From positions 1-45,811 of the forward strand of contig CAMBDA010000028.1 in assembly GCA_945865175.1 (NCBI GenBank): a stretch of DNA of 45,811 bases. Reading direction: 5' to 3'. Origin of the DNA: an uncultured Prevotellaceae bacterium (GTDB lineage: Bacteria > Bacteroidota > Bacteroidia > Bacteroidales > Bacteroidaceae). The position numbers were made by a program, and so were the translations under genes. This document shows, in pieces, positions 1-8,936 of this stretch; the stretch's first letter is position 1, and each line of letters begins with the position of its first letter. Under the pieces are notes generated by a model, which saw nothing but the letters and a program-made list of their open reading frames with translations, ran no database searches and had not been told where the DNA came from.

Positions 1-249
1 CCAATATATTCCCTATGTCTACTTAAGTCCCACCCGTTATATCCTCCCCGCAGCATGTGTAAACCATTGGCATACAATGTTCCACGGGTGTGATATATGG
101 TCCCCCATATTCAGGATTCCTTACTTTTCCGCTCTTTTGGGCGTCTCCACCGTCCGGCAGTCGTCCCTGCTCCCACGGAACCCCCGCGGAGGCGGAAAAA
201 TCTTGTGTGGAGGCGGCAGGTTTCCGTATTTTCTGCCTTTTTTGGAGGG
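1..249. other. Non-coding left edge downstream of the ThuA-like gene
   Basis: No credible gene is visible on either strand. Open frames here have no family resemblance and one is the antisense shadow of the ThuA-like gene. Two GGAGGCGG motifs sit about 20 nt apart near 190-220, but I see no hairpin followed by a T-run that would make a convincing terminator. Confidence 0.5.
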
Positions 250-969
250 TTATTTCACCGCCCAGCAGATGCCGCGCTTCATGATTTCGAACACCTCGGG
301 AATCTGGAAATCGGCGGCCACATGGCCGATGGAGGAGTAGAAAACACGGCCCTGGCCGTACATCTTGGTCCACACCACGGGCATCTCCACCCCTTCCAGC
401 CAGGGTGCATGCTCGCCGCTCATGCGGGTGGTGGCCAGCACATGGATGCAGGGGTCTACGTGCATGTAGTAGAGTTCCGACTGGACGTGGAACCGCCTGA
501 TGCCCTTCATCAGCGGGCTCTTCTTGTCCTTCACTTCCACGTCGTAGTGGATGGAGCCGCCGGGATGGGCCACAAACTGTCCGCCCACCATGAACTGGTA
601 GCCTGTGCTGTTGCGGAACGAGTCGCCCAGGCCGCCGTGCCATCCGGCCAGTCCCACTCCCCGCGAGACGGCCTCCAGCAGGGCGTTCTCCTCGCTGGCC
701 TGCAATGTGCCCATCGTCCATGTCTGGATGATGAGGTCTACCTGCCCCATGATGTCCTTGTTGCTGTACACCGAAAGGCTGTCCGAGAGAATGACCTCTG
801 CGCCCTCTTTTTGCAGCCAGGGCACGAACAGGTCCTTGCAGCCTACGGGGTCGTGCCCTTCCCATCCGCCGTAGACAAACAGGATGGTCTTGCCTTGTAG
901 GGCACCGGCGCCCAGCGTGTTCACTGTGGCCGCCAGCCACAGTGTGAGGATGAATAGGATTCGTTTCAT
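250..969 (-). CDS. ThuA-like domain secreted protein
   Basis: The 239-aa product begins with a short signal peptide (MKRILFILTLWLAATVNTLGA) and continues as a single ThuA/glutamine-amidotransferase-like fold: a KTILFVYGGWEGHD opening strand, GVGLAGWHGGLGDSF in the middle, a GGQFVAHPGG loop, and VWTKMYGQGRVFYSSIGH near the end. This family is named after trehalose utilisation ThuA and is common in Bacteroidetes sugar loci; the reaction is not established for most members. The usual nucleophile cysteine of class I amidotransferases is not seen, so a binding or isomerase-type role is as likely as hydrolysis. It is the last gene of a minus-strand run, 58 nt after the DUF3109 gene, and that gap is CA-rich without an obvious promoter. 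The family call is firm; the substrate is unknown. Confidence 0.85.
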   Translation of the reverse strand: MKRILFILTLWLAATVNTLGAGALQGKTILFVYGGWEGHDPVGCKDLFVPWLQKEGAEVILSDSLSVYSNKDIMGQVDLIIQTWTMGTLQASEENALLEAVSRGVGLAGWHGGLGDSFRNSTGYQFMVGGQFVAHPGGSIHYDVEVKDKKSPLMKGIRRFHVQSELYYMHVDPCIHVLATTRMSGEHAPWLEGVEMPVVWTKMYGQGRVFYSSIGHVAADFQIPEVFEIMKRGICWAVK

Positions 970-1027
970 GCGTGTGTTGTTTGTTTGTTTTTGTGTGTTG
1001 TTGTGAATGCAGATGGTTCTTGATGGG

Positions 1028-1654
1028 TCAGGACTGCAGGAACAGCTCGGCAGCGCGCTCCAGCTCCTCGTACCATTCGGGGCCGAAGCGGCGGATGAGC
1101 GGCTCGCGCAGGAACTTGTATACGGGCATTTGCAGTTTCTCTCCCAGGGCCACGGCCTCCTTGCACACCGTCCAGCGGTGATAGTTGAGCCCGGTGAGGG
1201 TGCCCAGTTTCTTTTCGCGGATGGGGTAGAGGTAGCAGCTCATGGGCTTGGGCCACTGGGTGCGGCCTTCGCGGAAGGCGCATTCCAGGGCGCACAGGCA
1301 GCAGTCCTTGACGGTGCCGTGATGGGGGAGCGGCAGGTCGCGGTAGCAGGTGAACACGCAGTCCTTGCCCTGGACAATGCTGGTCACCAGGTCGCCCTCC
1401 TCGTCGGTATAGGCCACTCCGTGGCGGTCTATCTCGGCTTGGGCCGCACTGCTCAGCATGGGCCACACGGTGTCCAGGACGTTCTCTATCTGGGCCACCT
1501 CGTCGAGTGTGACGGGTGCCCCTGCATCACCCTCGATGCAGCATTTCCCCCGGCATACCGAGAGGTCGCAGCAGAAGTGCCGGGTGATGATGTCGCTGTG
1601 GACGAGCACGTCGCCCACCATGATGATGTTACCAAAGGATGGGTTGCTGGCCAT
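1028..1654 (-). CDS. DUF3109 family cysteine-rich protein
   Basis: This 208-aa protein has the Cys-rich signature of the DUF3109 family: [17 protein letters not shown] near the N-terminus, then [19 protein letters not shown] and MSCYLYPIR. Clustered cysteines of this kind suggest metal or Fe-S binding (related to the YkgJ/zinc-iron chelating group), but no biochemical function is established. The ATG at 1654 overlaps the end of ung by 26 nt; an internal ATG at 1621 ([10 protein letters not shown]) would instead start 8 nt after the ung stop and is a fair alternative. The overlap or near-contact argues for translational coupling with ung. Confidence 0.85.
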   Translation of the reverse strand: MASNPSFGNIIMVGDVLVHSDIITRHFCCDLSVCRGKCCIEGDAGAPVTLDEVAQIENVLDTVWPMLSSAAQAEIDRHGVAYTDEEGDLVTSIVQGKDCVFTCYRDLPLPHHGTVKDCCLCALECAFREGRTQWPKPMSCYLYPIREKKLGTLTGLNYHRWTVCKEAVALGEKLQMPVYKFLREPLIRRFGPEWYEELERAAELFLQS

Positions 1655-2291
1655 GTTGGATCAGATAGTCGTTGCACAATGTGAAATGATGGTTGCCAAA
1701 GAAGCCGCGGTAGCTGCTCAGGGGGCTGGGGTGGGGACTGGTGAGCACCAGATGGCGACTGCTGTCCACCAGGCTGCCCTTGCGGATGGCATACGAGCCC
1801 CACAGCAGGAACACCAGGTGCTCGCGTTCGCGGTTGAGGGCGGCGATGACGGCATCGGTAAACTGCTCCCAGCCCTTGCCCTGGTGGCTGCCGGGCTGGT
1901 GGGCGCGTACGGTGAGCAGCGAGTTGAGCAGCAGCACGCCCTGCCGGGCCCATCGTGTGAGGTCGCCGCTGGCGGGGATGGGGGCTCCCGTCTCGCTGTG
2001 TATCTCCTTGAAGATGTTCTGGAGCGAGGGGGGCTGTGCCACTCCTTCCTGCACCGAAAAGCACAATCCGTGGGCCTGCCCCACATCGTGGTAAGGGTCC
2101 TGCCCCAGAATCACCACTTTCACCGCCTCGAAGGGGGTGGTGTTCATGGCGTTGAAAATGAGCGGCCCGGGCGGAAAGCATTCGTGTGCCGCATATTCGG
2201 CGCGCACAAATTCGGCCAGTTGCCGGAAATAGGGGGCGCTGAACTGGGAAGAGAGCCGGGACTTCCAGCTCTCTTCTATCTTCACGTTCAT
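1629..2291 (-). CDS. ung: Uracil-DNA glycosylase, family 1
   Basis: The enzyme removes uracil from DNA to start base excision repair in the cytoplasm. The 220-aa protein carries the family-1 active-site motif GQDPYH (catalytic Asp at about residue 65), the uracil-binding LLLNSLLTV strand, LLWGSYA, and the C-terminal [13 protein letters not shown] loop that inserts into the minor groove, so it looks intact. An open frame extends four codons upstream to a TTG at 2303, but the ATG at 2291 (MNVKIEESW) fits the family length and start. It begins 12 nt after the gpmI stop and overlaps the DUF3109 gene at its end, so it is probably read from the gpmI promoter. Confidence 0.95.
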   Translation of the reverse strand: MNVKIEESWKSRLSSQFSAPYFRQLAEFVRAEYAAHECFPPGPLIFNAMNTTPFEAVKVVILGQDPYHDVGQAHGLCFSVQEGVAQPPSLQNIFKEIHSETGAPIPASGDLTRWARQGVLLLNSLLTVRAHQPGSHQGKGWEQFTDAVIAALNREREHLVFLLWGSYAIRKGSLVDSSRHLVLTSPHPSPLSSYRGFFGNHHFTLCNDYLIQHGQQPILW

Positions 2292-2303
2292 CGGCGTTGC
2301 CAA

Positions 2304-3827
2304 TCAGTTGTCTGCAATCAGGTTCTTTCCGGTCATCTCCTCAGGCTGCTCCAGACCCATGATGTGCAGGATGCTGGGAGCCACGTCGGCCAGCACGCCA
2401 TCGGCCACCTTGGCATTCTTGTTGGCCGTGACGTAGATGAAGGGGACGGGGTTGAGCGAGTGGGCGGTGTTGGGCGTGCCGTCGGGGTTGATGGCGTTGT
2501 CGGCATTGCCGTGGTCGGCAATGATGATGGCCTCATAGTCGTGTGCCTTGGCGGTCTCCACCACTTCCTTCACGCATTCGTCCACTGCGGCCACAGCCTT
2601 CTCGATGGCCTCGTAGATGCCGGTGTGGCCCACCATGTCACCGTTGGCGAAGTTCACCACGATGAAGTCGTATTCCTCCTTCTGCAGGGCGTCCACCAGT
2701 TTGTTCTTCACCTCATAGGCGCTCATTTCGGGCTTCAGGTCGTAGGTGGCCACCTTGGGGCTTGCCACCAGGATGCGGTCTTCGCCCTCGTAGGGGGTTT
2801 CGCGTCCGCCGTTGAAGAAGAAGGTCACATGGGCATACTTCTCCGTCTCGGCCGTATGAAGCTGCTTCAGGCCCTTGTTGCTCAGGTATTCGCCCAGGGT
2901 GTTGCTCACGTTCTCCTTGGGGAAGAGGATGTGCACGCCCTTGAAGCTGGCGTCGTAGGGGGTCATGCAGTAGTATTGCAGGCCGGGGATGGTGTGCATT
3001 CCCTGCTCGGGCATGTCCTGCTGGGTGAGCACGATGGTGAGCTCCTTGGCGCGGTCGTTGCGGTAGTTGAAGAAGATGACCACGTCGCCCTCCTTGATGG
3101 TGCCGTCCACGGCGCTGTTGCAGATGGGCTTGATGAACTCGTCGGTCACGCCCTCGTCGTAGCTCTCCTGCATGGCGCCCGTCAGGTCGGTCGTCTGCTT
3201 GCCCTCGCCGCTCACGAGCAGGTCATAGGCGGTCTTCACGCGCTCCCATCGCTTGTCGCGGTCCATGGCGTAGAAGCGGCCCACGATGTGTGCGATGGCA
3301 GCACCGGGCACCTGGGCACACTTGGCCTCCACCTGCTCGATGAAGCCCTTGCCGCTCTTGGGGTCGGTGTCGCGTCCGTCCATGAAGCAGTGCACAAAAG
3401 TGTTCCTGATGCCATACTTGCCGCTGATGTCAATCAGCGCGAAGAGGTGATCCAGGCTGCTGTGTACGCCGCCGTTGCTGGTGAGCCCCATCAGGTGGAC
3501 GCTCTTGCCGTTGGCGCAGGCATATTCAAAGGCCGACACCACCTCGGGGTTCTTCAGGATGCTTCCGTCGGCACAGGCACGGTTTATCTTCACCAGGTCC
3601 TGATAGACGATGCGCCCGGCACCGATGTTCAGGTGGCCCACTTCTGAGTTGCCCATCTGTCCGTCGGGCAGGCCCACGTTCTCTCCGCTGGCCAGCAGCT
3701 GGCTGCAGGGATAGTTCTTACTGAGGCTGTCCATGTAGGGGGTGGGTGTGTTGAAAATCACATCGCCCTTGCCATGGTTGCCGATACCCCATCCGTCCAG
3801 GATGATTAAAATAGCTTTCTTTCCCAT
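2304..3827 (-). CDS. gpmI: 2,3-bisphosphoglycerate-independent phosphoglycerate mutase
   Basis: This glycolytic enzyme interconverts 3- and 2-phosphoglycerate using two metal ions and a phosphoserine intermediate. The 507-aa product has the metal-binding LILDGWG start (Asp at residue 11), the catalytic serine in [15 protein letters not shown] (Ser61), the FMDGRDTDP motif, and the late metal site IADHGNAD. An in-frame extension reaches 3914, but the ATG at 3827 ([14 protein letters not shown]) gives the usual length and start. The leader contains a -7 element at 3912-3919 and a small hairpin at 3864-3880. It is the first gene of a run with ung, the DUF3109 gene and the ThuA-like gene, a metabolically mixed set. 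Confidence 0.96.
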   Translation of the reverse strand: MGKKAILIILDGWGIGNHGKGDVIFNTPTPYMDSLSKNYPCSQLLASGENVGLPDGQMGNSEVGHLNIGAGRIVYQDLVKINRACADGSILKNPEVVSAFEYACANGKSVHLMGLTSNGGVHSSLDHLFALIDISGKYGIRNTFVHCFMDGRDTDPKSGKGFIEQVEAKCAQVPGAAIAHIVGRFYAMDRDKRWERVKTAYDLLVSGEGKQTTDLTGAMQESYDEGVTDEFIKPICNSAVDGTIKEGDVVIFFNYRNDRAKELTIVLTQQDMPEQGMHTIPGLQYYCMTPYDASFKGVHILFPKENVSNTLGEYLSNKGLKQLHTAETEKYAHVTFFFNGGRETPYEGEDRILVASPKVATYDLKPEMSAYEVKNKLVDALQKEEYDFIVVNFANGDMVGHTGIYEAIEKAVAAVDECVKEVVETAKAHDYEAIIIADHGNADNAINPDGTPNTAHSLNPVPFIYVTANKNAKVADGVLADVAPSILHIMGLEQPEEMTGKNLIADN

Positions 3828-3911
3828 ATCTTTGAGTTTTTGAAAATTGGACATGTCCGATTGGCCGGATGGCATCCGGCGCTTTTTGGCATTATATTGT
3901 TTTATGCGGTG

Positions 3912-3919
3912 CAAAATTA
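3912..3919 (-). promoter_or_regulatory. Promoter -7 element for gpmI
   Basis: On the minus strand the bases read TAATTTTG, matching the Bacteroidetes -7 consensus TAnnTTTG. No good TTTG is visible 19-21 nt further upstream. The element would give a leader of roughly 80 nt before the gpmI ATG. Confidence 0.55.
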
Positions 3920-4116
3920 CAAACTTTCTTTGGTATGACGAAGAAAAAAATGGAATAATTGGAGCCGCTCCTGTGATTGGGCCGTCGGCAACGTCCGGCA
4001 GGGCATTTCTTGCGGGCCAAACGAAGGGTGCTCATGGTTGCCGTTTCGGGCGAGAATCCCTCCCCCTAGTCAGGCGAAAAAAAATATGGTTTTTGGCGCC
4101 ATTTTTCTTCCTTTTA

Positions 4117-4148
4117 TTTGGGGGCATCGTTTTTTCTTCGTATCTTTG
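4117..4148 (+). promoter_or_regulatory. Consensus Bacteroidetes promoter for the FAS1-GH97 operon
   Basis: TTTG at 4117-4120 is followed after exactly 20 nt by TATCTTTG at 4141-4148. This fits the Bacteroidetes housekeeping promoter (TTTG, 19-21 nt, TAnnTTTG) perfectly and predicts a start around 4155, leaving a short AT-rich leader before the ATG at 4198. Confidence 0.85.
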
Positions 4149-4197
4149 CACTGCAAACATCAAAAAAATAGCAGAAGAACCAAAAAGAAATTTATTT

Positions 4198-6321
4198 ATG
4201 AGACGTAAATCATCATTGTCGGCTCTCGTCCTTGGCCTGGTCATCCTGGTGGGGTGCAAGGAGGAAATTGACACCTCTTCCCGTTATGTGTTCAAGGAGG
4301 AGACGATTGCCAGCTATCTGGAAAAACACGAACAATACAGCGAATACTTCGACCTTCTGGGCCGGGTGAAGGTGAGCAGCAGGTCCGAGACCACACTCCG
4401 GCAACTGCTCTCGGCGCGAGGCAATTACACCTGCTTTGTGCCCACCAACGATGCCATTCAGACATACCTGCAGGGCCTGGACTCTGTGGGCCTCATCGAC
4501 AGTCCGTCGTGGGAAGGCTTCCGCGACAGCCTTTCGCTCGACTCCATCCGCAAGGTGATTGTCTATAACAGCATCATCGATGGCGGCGACCTGATGTATT
4601 ACGAAACCAACAGCTTCCCTGCCACACAGGGGGCCGAAATTACCCTGCCCAACCTCTACGACCGCAAGCTGGTGGTGCACTATGGGCTGACCCACCCCGA
4701 CAGCATCACCATCAACGACGCCCTCATCGACTACAAGAACCGCGACATTCCGGCCATCAACGGTGTCATCCATGCCATGACCTCTGTGGTGGCTCCCAGC
4801 AACAACACACTGGGCTATCTGCTCACTTCCATCCTGGAGCGCAAGGAAGAGGGCCATTACGTGGCAGCCATGCTGGCAAAGACCGTGGGCCTGGTAGACA
4901 CGCTCTCGCAGTGGCGCGACGATGTGTATGAAAACCTCTATCAGGAAAACAAAATCTCCGACCTGCAGGTGCCCGACGGCAACAGCGTGGGCAATTACTA
5001 CAAAGGCTATGCACCGAAGCACCGCTACTACGGCTACACCTATTTCGCCGAGACCGACGACTTCTGGCGGCGCGAGCTGGGCAAGGAACCCTTTGACATC
5101 ACCCCTGCCGACGTGACGGCCTACCTGCAACAGCAGGGCATCTATCCCGATGCCAAGGCCGATGCCGACTATGCCGACCCCGACAACCTGCTCAACCGCT
5201 TTGTCACCTACCACATCCTGCCCCTCAAGCTGGCCACCGACCGCCTGGTAATTCACTACAACGAGAAGGGCTATAGCCTCAACACCAAGAGCCCCACCGT
5301 GGCCATGACGGAATATTTCACCACCATGGGCAAGCGCCGCCTGATGAAGATATTCGAGAGCGCAGAGGCTGGCGGCATCTACATCAACCGTTTCCCCAAC
5401 CTCAACAACGGACGCCACGGCAACTACCGCGAAGTGAGCTGCGACCCCGACAAGGAAGGCGTTCGCATCGGACAACCCAATCTGGAGGGCGAGCACAATG
5501 TGCGCAACGGCATCATCTATCCCATCGAGAAACTGCTGGTCTACGACGAGGAAACCCGCAGCAACATGGCCAAGGGCCGCGTGCGCTGGGACGTGTCGGC
5601 CATGTTCCCCGAGCTCACCAACAACGACATCCGCATGTCGGAACTCACCGACGAGCGCCACAAGAACGTGGCCATTCCCGTGAGCAGCGAATACCCGTAT
5701 TTCGACGATGCCACCATCGAGGACGACACGTGGTTCTTCTACTGGACCGGACGCGGCAACGGATGGCACAACTATCTGGGCGACGAATTCAACATACAGG
5801 GCATGAGCGAGCTCACCCTGCGCATGCCGCCTGTGCCCACCCGCGGCACCTATGAACTGCGTTTTGCCGTGCAGAGCGGCGGCGCGCGAGGCATGGTGCA
5901 GTTCTATTGGGGTACCGACCCCAACCGGCTGGCCGCCAAGGGAATCCCCCTGGACATCCGTCTGGGTGCCGTGTGGCGCAACACCACGGCCGGCAGCTTC
6001 CCCAGCGGACTGGGATGGGAGAAGGACACCGACGACGATGACTACAATGCCGAGGTGGACAAGAAACTGCGCAACAACGGCTTCATGAAGGGCTCCGCCC
6101 TCTATATCGCCGGCTCGCCCGGCGGTTCGCTTACGGCACGCGAGGATGAAATCTCCACCCGCCGCATCATCATCCGCGAGACAATGGACCCCGATGAGGT
6201 CTACTACCTCCGCTTCAAGACGGTGCTCGACGACCCCACCCGCCAGTTCTACATGGACTATCTGGAATACTGCAGCAAGGAGGTGTACGACAACCCCGAA
6301 ACGCCAGAGGACATCTGGTAA
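4198..6321 (+). CDS. FAS1 (fasciclin) domain surface lipoprotein
   Basis: The 707-aa product starts with a lipoprotein signal (LVILVGC, Cys20) followed by the acidic KEEID, a pattern linked in Bacteroidetes to surface display. Two fasciclin-like regions follow: roughly residues 30-195 (TIASYLEKH...YTCFVPTNDAI...INGVIHAMTSVV) and 200-460 (LLTSILE...FVTYHILPL...VRNGIIYPIEKLLVYD). The last part (about 490-707) is a beta-rich, galactose-binding-like region with FYWGTDPNRLAAKGIPLDIRLG, which I associate with DUF5108. Such proteins usually sit in polysaccharide loci next to SusC/SusD genes and are thought to bind glycan or matrix; no SusC/SusD is present here. The open frame extends upstream to 3847, but the ATG at 4198 lies correctly behind a consensus promoter and begins the signal peptide. 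It is first in an operon with GH97 and the discoidin-domain protein. Confidence 0.85.
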   Translation: MRRKSSLSALVLGLVILVGCKEEIDTSSRYVFKEETIASYLEKHEQYSEYFDLLGRVKVSSRSETTLRQLLSARGNYTCFVPTNDAIQTYLQGLDSVGLIDSPSWEGFRDSLSLDSIRKVIVYNSIIDGGDLMYYETNSFPATQGAEITLPNLYDRKLVVHYGLTHPDSITINDALIDYKNRDIPAINGVIHAMTSVVAPSNNTLGYLLTSILERKEEGHYVAAMLAKTVGLVDTLSQWRDDVYENLYQENKISDLQVPDGNSVGNYYKGYAPKHRYYGYTYFAETDDFWRRELGKEPFDITPADVTAYLQQQGIYPDAKADADYADPDNLLNRFVTYHILPLKLATDRLVIHYNEKGYSLNTKSPTVAMTEYFTTMGKRRLMKIFESAEAGGIYINRFPNLNNGRHGNYREVSCDPDKEGVRIGQPNLEGEHNVRNGIIYPIEKLLVYDEETRSNMAKGRVRWDVSAMFPELTNNDIRMSELTDERHKNVAIPVSSEYPYFDDATIEDDTWFFYWTGRGNGWHNYLGDEFNIQGMSELTLRMPPVPTRGTYELRFAVQSGGARGMVQFYWGTDPNRLAAKGIPLDIRLGAVWRNTTAGSFPSGLGWEKDTDDDDYNAEVDKKLRNNGFMKGSALYIAGSPGGSLTAREDEISTRRIIIRETMDPDEVYYLRFKTVLDDPTRQFYMDYLEYCSKEVYDNPETPEDIW

Positions 6322-6369
6322 GCCCTCCCCTCATGTGCGTATACATAAATTAATATTAAGGATAGAAAG

Positions 6370-8883
6370 ATGAAAAAATTAAAACTGTACGTATGGATGC
6401 TGGCTGCGGCTGCTATGTGGACCGTGGATGCCAGCGCCGACGACTACACCGTAGCCTCGCCCGACAATTCGCTGGTTGCAACCGTGCGCCTGGCCGACGG
6501 CAAACTCAGCTATTCGGTGAAAAAGGGTGGCAAACTTCTGGTCAGCGATTCGCCCCTAGGACTCGCCACCAGTCAGGGAAACTTTACGGGCGGGCTGGAA
6601 CTGGTGTCCCAGAACGTGGCCACGCTCGACGAAACCTACACCCTTCCTGTGGGAAAGAAATCCACACTCCGAAACCATTTTAACCAGCTCACCGTCACGG
6701 TGAAAAGCGTGGAGGCAAACTGGAACATGACCGTGCTCATGCGCCTCTATGACGATGGCTTTGCCTATCGCTATGTGCTGCCCAAGAAGGGAAGCATCGA
6801 ACAGGTGAGGGTGACCGGCGATGCGGGCCGCGTCTGTGTGAGCAGTTTCAACTATTGCCTGGCATGCAAGTTCAACAACCCCGGCGACTACTGTGCGCCC
6901 AACTATGCCTATGAGAGCAACTACGGTCGCTACACCTGGGCCGACCTCTATGGCGCAGGCAAGGACAGCCGCATGAACACGCCCGCACTGGTGAATGCAG
7001 GCGGCACCTTTATGCTCCTGAGCGAAGCTGCCAATGTGACGGGCACCTGCACGGCCCTGCTCAAGGCCGAATCCACCAGAGGAGAGTTCTCCTTTGCCTG
7101 CACGGGCAACACCAAGGACTATCTGGAGGACAAGGAGCAGAGCCTGCTGGTGAGCCTTCCCATGAAATCGCCCTGGAAGATGTGCATTGTGGGCACTCTG
7201 GCACAGGTGTTTGAGTCGGTGATGACCGAAAACCTGTGCGACAAGACTTCGCTCACCGACCTCAGCTGGATTCGTCCGGGCGTGGCCTCCTGGGACTGGG
7301 GCGGCGTGGAGGGCGGCAGCTATTCGCCCCTCACCCGTGTGGAGGCCGACTGCCGGTATGTAGACCTGGCCGTGGAGATGGGCTGGCCCTATATCCTGGT
7401 GGATGCAGGCGTAGGCCTGGCCGACACGAAAAAGGTGGTGGACTATGCCCGGGAGCGCGGCGTGGAGGTCCTCTACTGGCAGACAGCCGACCTCTCCGAC
7501 AGCCAGGATTTCTCCTCACCCAATATCACCAAGACACTCGATGCCTGGAAGGCCGCCGGCATCCGGGGCGTGAAGATAGACTTCTGGGAGGATGACTCCC
7601 GCTCCACCATGGATCGCATGGAGAAAGTGCTGGTGGAATGCGGCAAGCGTGAGATGCTGGTGAACTTCCACGGCTGCACCCGTCCGTGCGGCCTGCGGCG
7701 CACCTATCCGCACCTGATGACGCAAGAAGGCATCATGGGCGGCGAGCAGAACTTCTGGAACAACCGCTTCATGACGGCCAACCATCACGTCAACCTCTTT
7801 TTCACCCGCAATGTGGTGGGAGCCGCCGACTACACACCCGGCGACCTGGCCAACCGTAAGGGCATCCTGCTGAACAAAACCTCCGTGGGCCACCGTATGG
7901 CCCTGCTCACGGCCTTCGAGTCGGGCATACAGCACATCGCCGAACAGCCCGAGCATCTGCGCTACTTTGTGGGACGCGACATCATGAAACGCCTGCCCGC
8001 GGCATGGGACGACAGCAAACTGGTGGAGGGCAGTGTGGGCTCGTTTGCCACCATCGCACGCCGCCATGGCCAGGACTGGTGGATTGCCAGCGTGAGCGTC
8101 AATTCGCGCTACAGCACTGTGCCGCTCACCTTCCTTGAACCGGGCAAAACCTATACGGCCTATATCTATAAGGACGGCAACTGCCGTTCCCATCTGGAGT
8201 TTGAGAAGCGCGAGGTCACCAGCGAAACATCGCTCCGCCTCAGGGTGGCCGAGGAAGGAGGCTACTTGATACAGGTGTCTCCGCTCGACAACCTGGACGT
8301 GCCTGCCGAGGTCACCTATGAGGCTGAGGCTTCGGGCAACACCCTGTCAACGGGTGCCACCGTTGCTTCCGAAAACAGCCTCACCTATGCCTCTGGCGGC
8401 AAAAAGGTGGGCAATCTGGGCATGGGACGCCTGCTCACCTTCAATGGCATTGAGGCCACACAGGGCGCAGGCGACTATGTGGTGACCATCTACTACACCA
8501 CTGCTGATGACCGTAAGGCAGAACTGCTTTGCAACGGCACATCGCTGGGCACCGCCACGTTCGGCGGCAACGGGTCTACCTATTCCGCTTCCGGCATGGG
8601 ATGGTACCATCAGGTGGTCACCCTCCATGCAGGCTCCAACAACACCTTCACCCTCCAGTCGCCTTCGGGCGGGTGGTCGCCCGACATCGACCGCATCACT
8701 GTGGCCCCCCTCTGCACCGGGGCCACAGGCGTGGAAACCATACCATCCGCAGGGGCCATGCTTCCTGCGGATGCACCGTGGTACAGGCTCGATGGCACAG
8801 CCGTGTCGGCCTCCAATGCCAGCGGCGGCCTTTTTCTGGTGCCTTCCCCCAAAGGCGGGTATATGAAGAAATTCATTAGATAA
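6370..8883 (+). CDS. Glycoside hydrolase family 97 with C-terminal carbohydrate-binding module
   Basis: The 837-aa secreted enzyme has a signal peptide ending near MWTVDASA, the GH97 N-terminal beta-sandwich (about 25-290), a (beta/alpha)8 barrel (SWDWGGVEGG, YILVDAGVGL, VEVLYWQTA, RGVKIDFWEDD) and a beta-rich C-domain. In GH97, inverting alpha-glucosidases (SusB) lack the barrel Asp that retaining alpha-galactosidase-type members use; here Asp404 (KIDFW) is present and Glu453 and Glu459 (TQEGIMGGE) follow, which favours a retaining mechanism. Residues about 650-790 (EVTYEAEASGNTL..., GDYVVTIYYTT) look like a CBM6/35-type module, an extra domain for this family. The C-terminus (WYRLDGTAV...GLFLV...) resembles the shared tail found on other exported proteins here. 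It lies 48 nt behind the FAS1 gene. Confidence 0.9.
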   Translation: MKKLKLYVWMLAAAAMWTVDASADDYTVASPDNSLVATVRLADGKLSYSVKKGGKLLVSDSPLGLATSQGNFTGGLELVSQNVATLDETYTLPVGKKSTLRNHFNQLTVTVKSVEANWNMTVLMRLYDDGFAYRYVLPKKGSIEQVRVTGDAGRVCVSSFNYCLACKFNNPGDYCAPNYAYESNYGRYTWADLYGAGKDSRMNTPALVNAGGTFMLLSEAANVTGTCTALLKAESTRGEFSFACTGNTKDYLEDKEQSLLVSLPMKSPWKMCIVGTLAQVFESVMTENLCDKTSLTDLSWIRPGVASWDWGGVEGGSYSPLTRVEADCRYVDLAVEMGWPYILVDAGVGLADTKKVVDYARERGVEVLYWQTADLSDSQDFSSPNITKTLDAWKAAGIRGVKIDFWEDDSRSTMDRMEKVLVECGKREMLVNFHGCTRPCGLRRTYPHLMTQEGIMGGEQNFWNNRFMTANHHVNLFFTRNVVGAADYTPGDLANRKGILLNKTSVGHRMALLTAFESGIQHIAEQPEHLRYFVGRDIMKRLPAAWDDSKLVEGSVGSFATIARRHGQDWWIASVSVNSRYSTVPLTFLEPGKTYTAYIYKDGNCRSHLEFEKREVTSETSLRLRVAEEGGYLIQVSPLDNLDVPAEVTYEAEASGNTLSTGATVASENSLTYASGGKKVGNLGMGRLLTFNGIEATQGAGDYVVTIYYTTADDRKAELLCNGTSLGTATFGGNGSTYSASGMGWYHQVVTLHAGSNNTFTLQSPSGGWSPDIDRITVAPLCTGATGVETIPSAGAMLPADAPWYRLDGTAVSASNASGGLFLVPSPKGGYMKKFIR

Positions 8884-8936
8884 CATTCAAATTATTCATC
8901 AATAACTTTTTTATTAATCCAACAATCCAACAAATC

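Larger units (their letters stand above)
3828..4197. other. Divergent intergenic region between gpmI and the FAS1 lipoprotein
   Basis: This 370-nt gap holds outward-facing promoters for gpmI (minus) and the carbohydrate cluster (plus). In the gpmI leader, GCCGGAT (3864-3870) and ATCCGGC (3874-3880) form a 7-bp stem with a 3-nt loop. The stretch 3960-4080 shows no gene, RNA or repeat that I can support. Confidence 0.6.

Noticed and set aside
1458..3647. A 729-codon plus-strand frame opposite ung and gpmI
   Set aside because: Antisense to two enzymes with intact active-site motifs; composition is typical of an antisense shadow.
4032..4274. An 80-codon minus-strand frame in the gpmI/FAS1 intergenic region
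   Set aside because: It overlaps the consensus promoter and signal peptide of the FAS1 gene and has no recognisable content.
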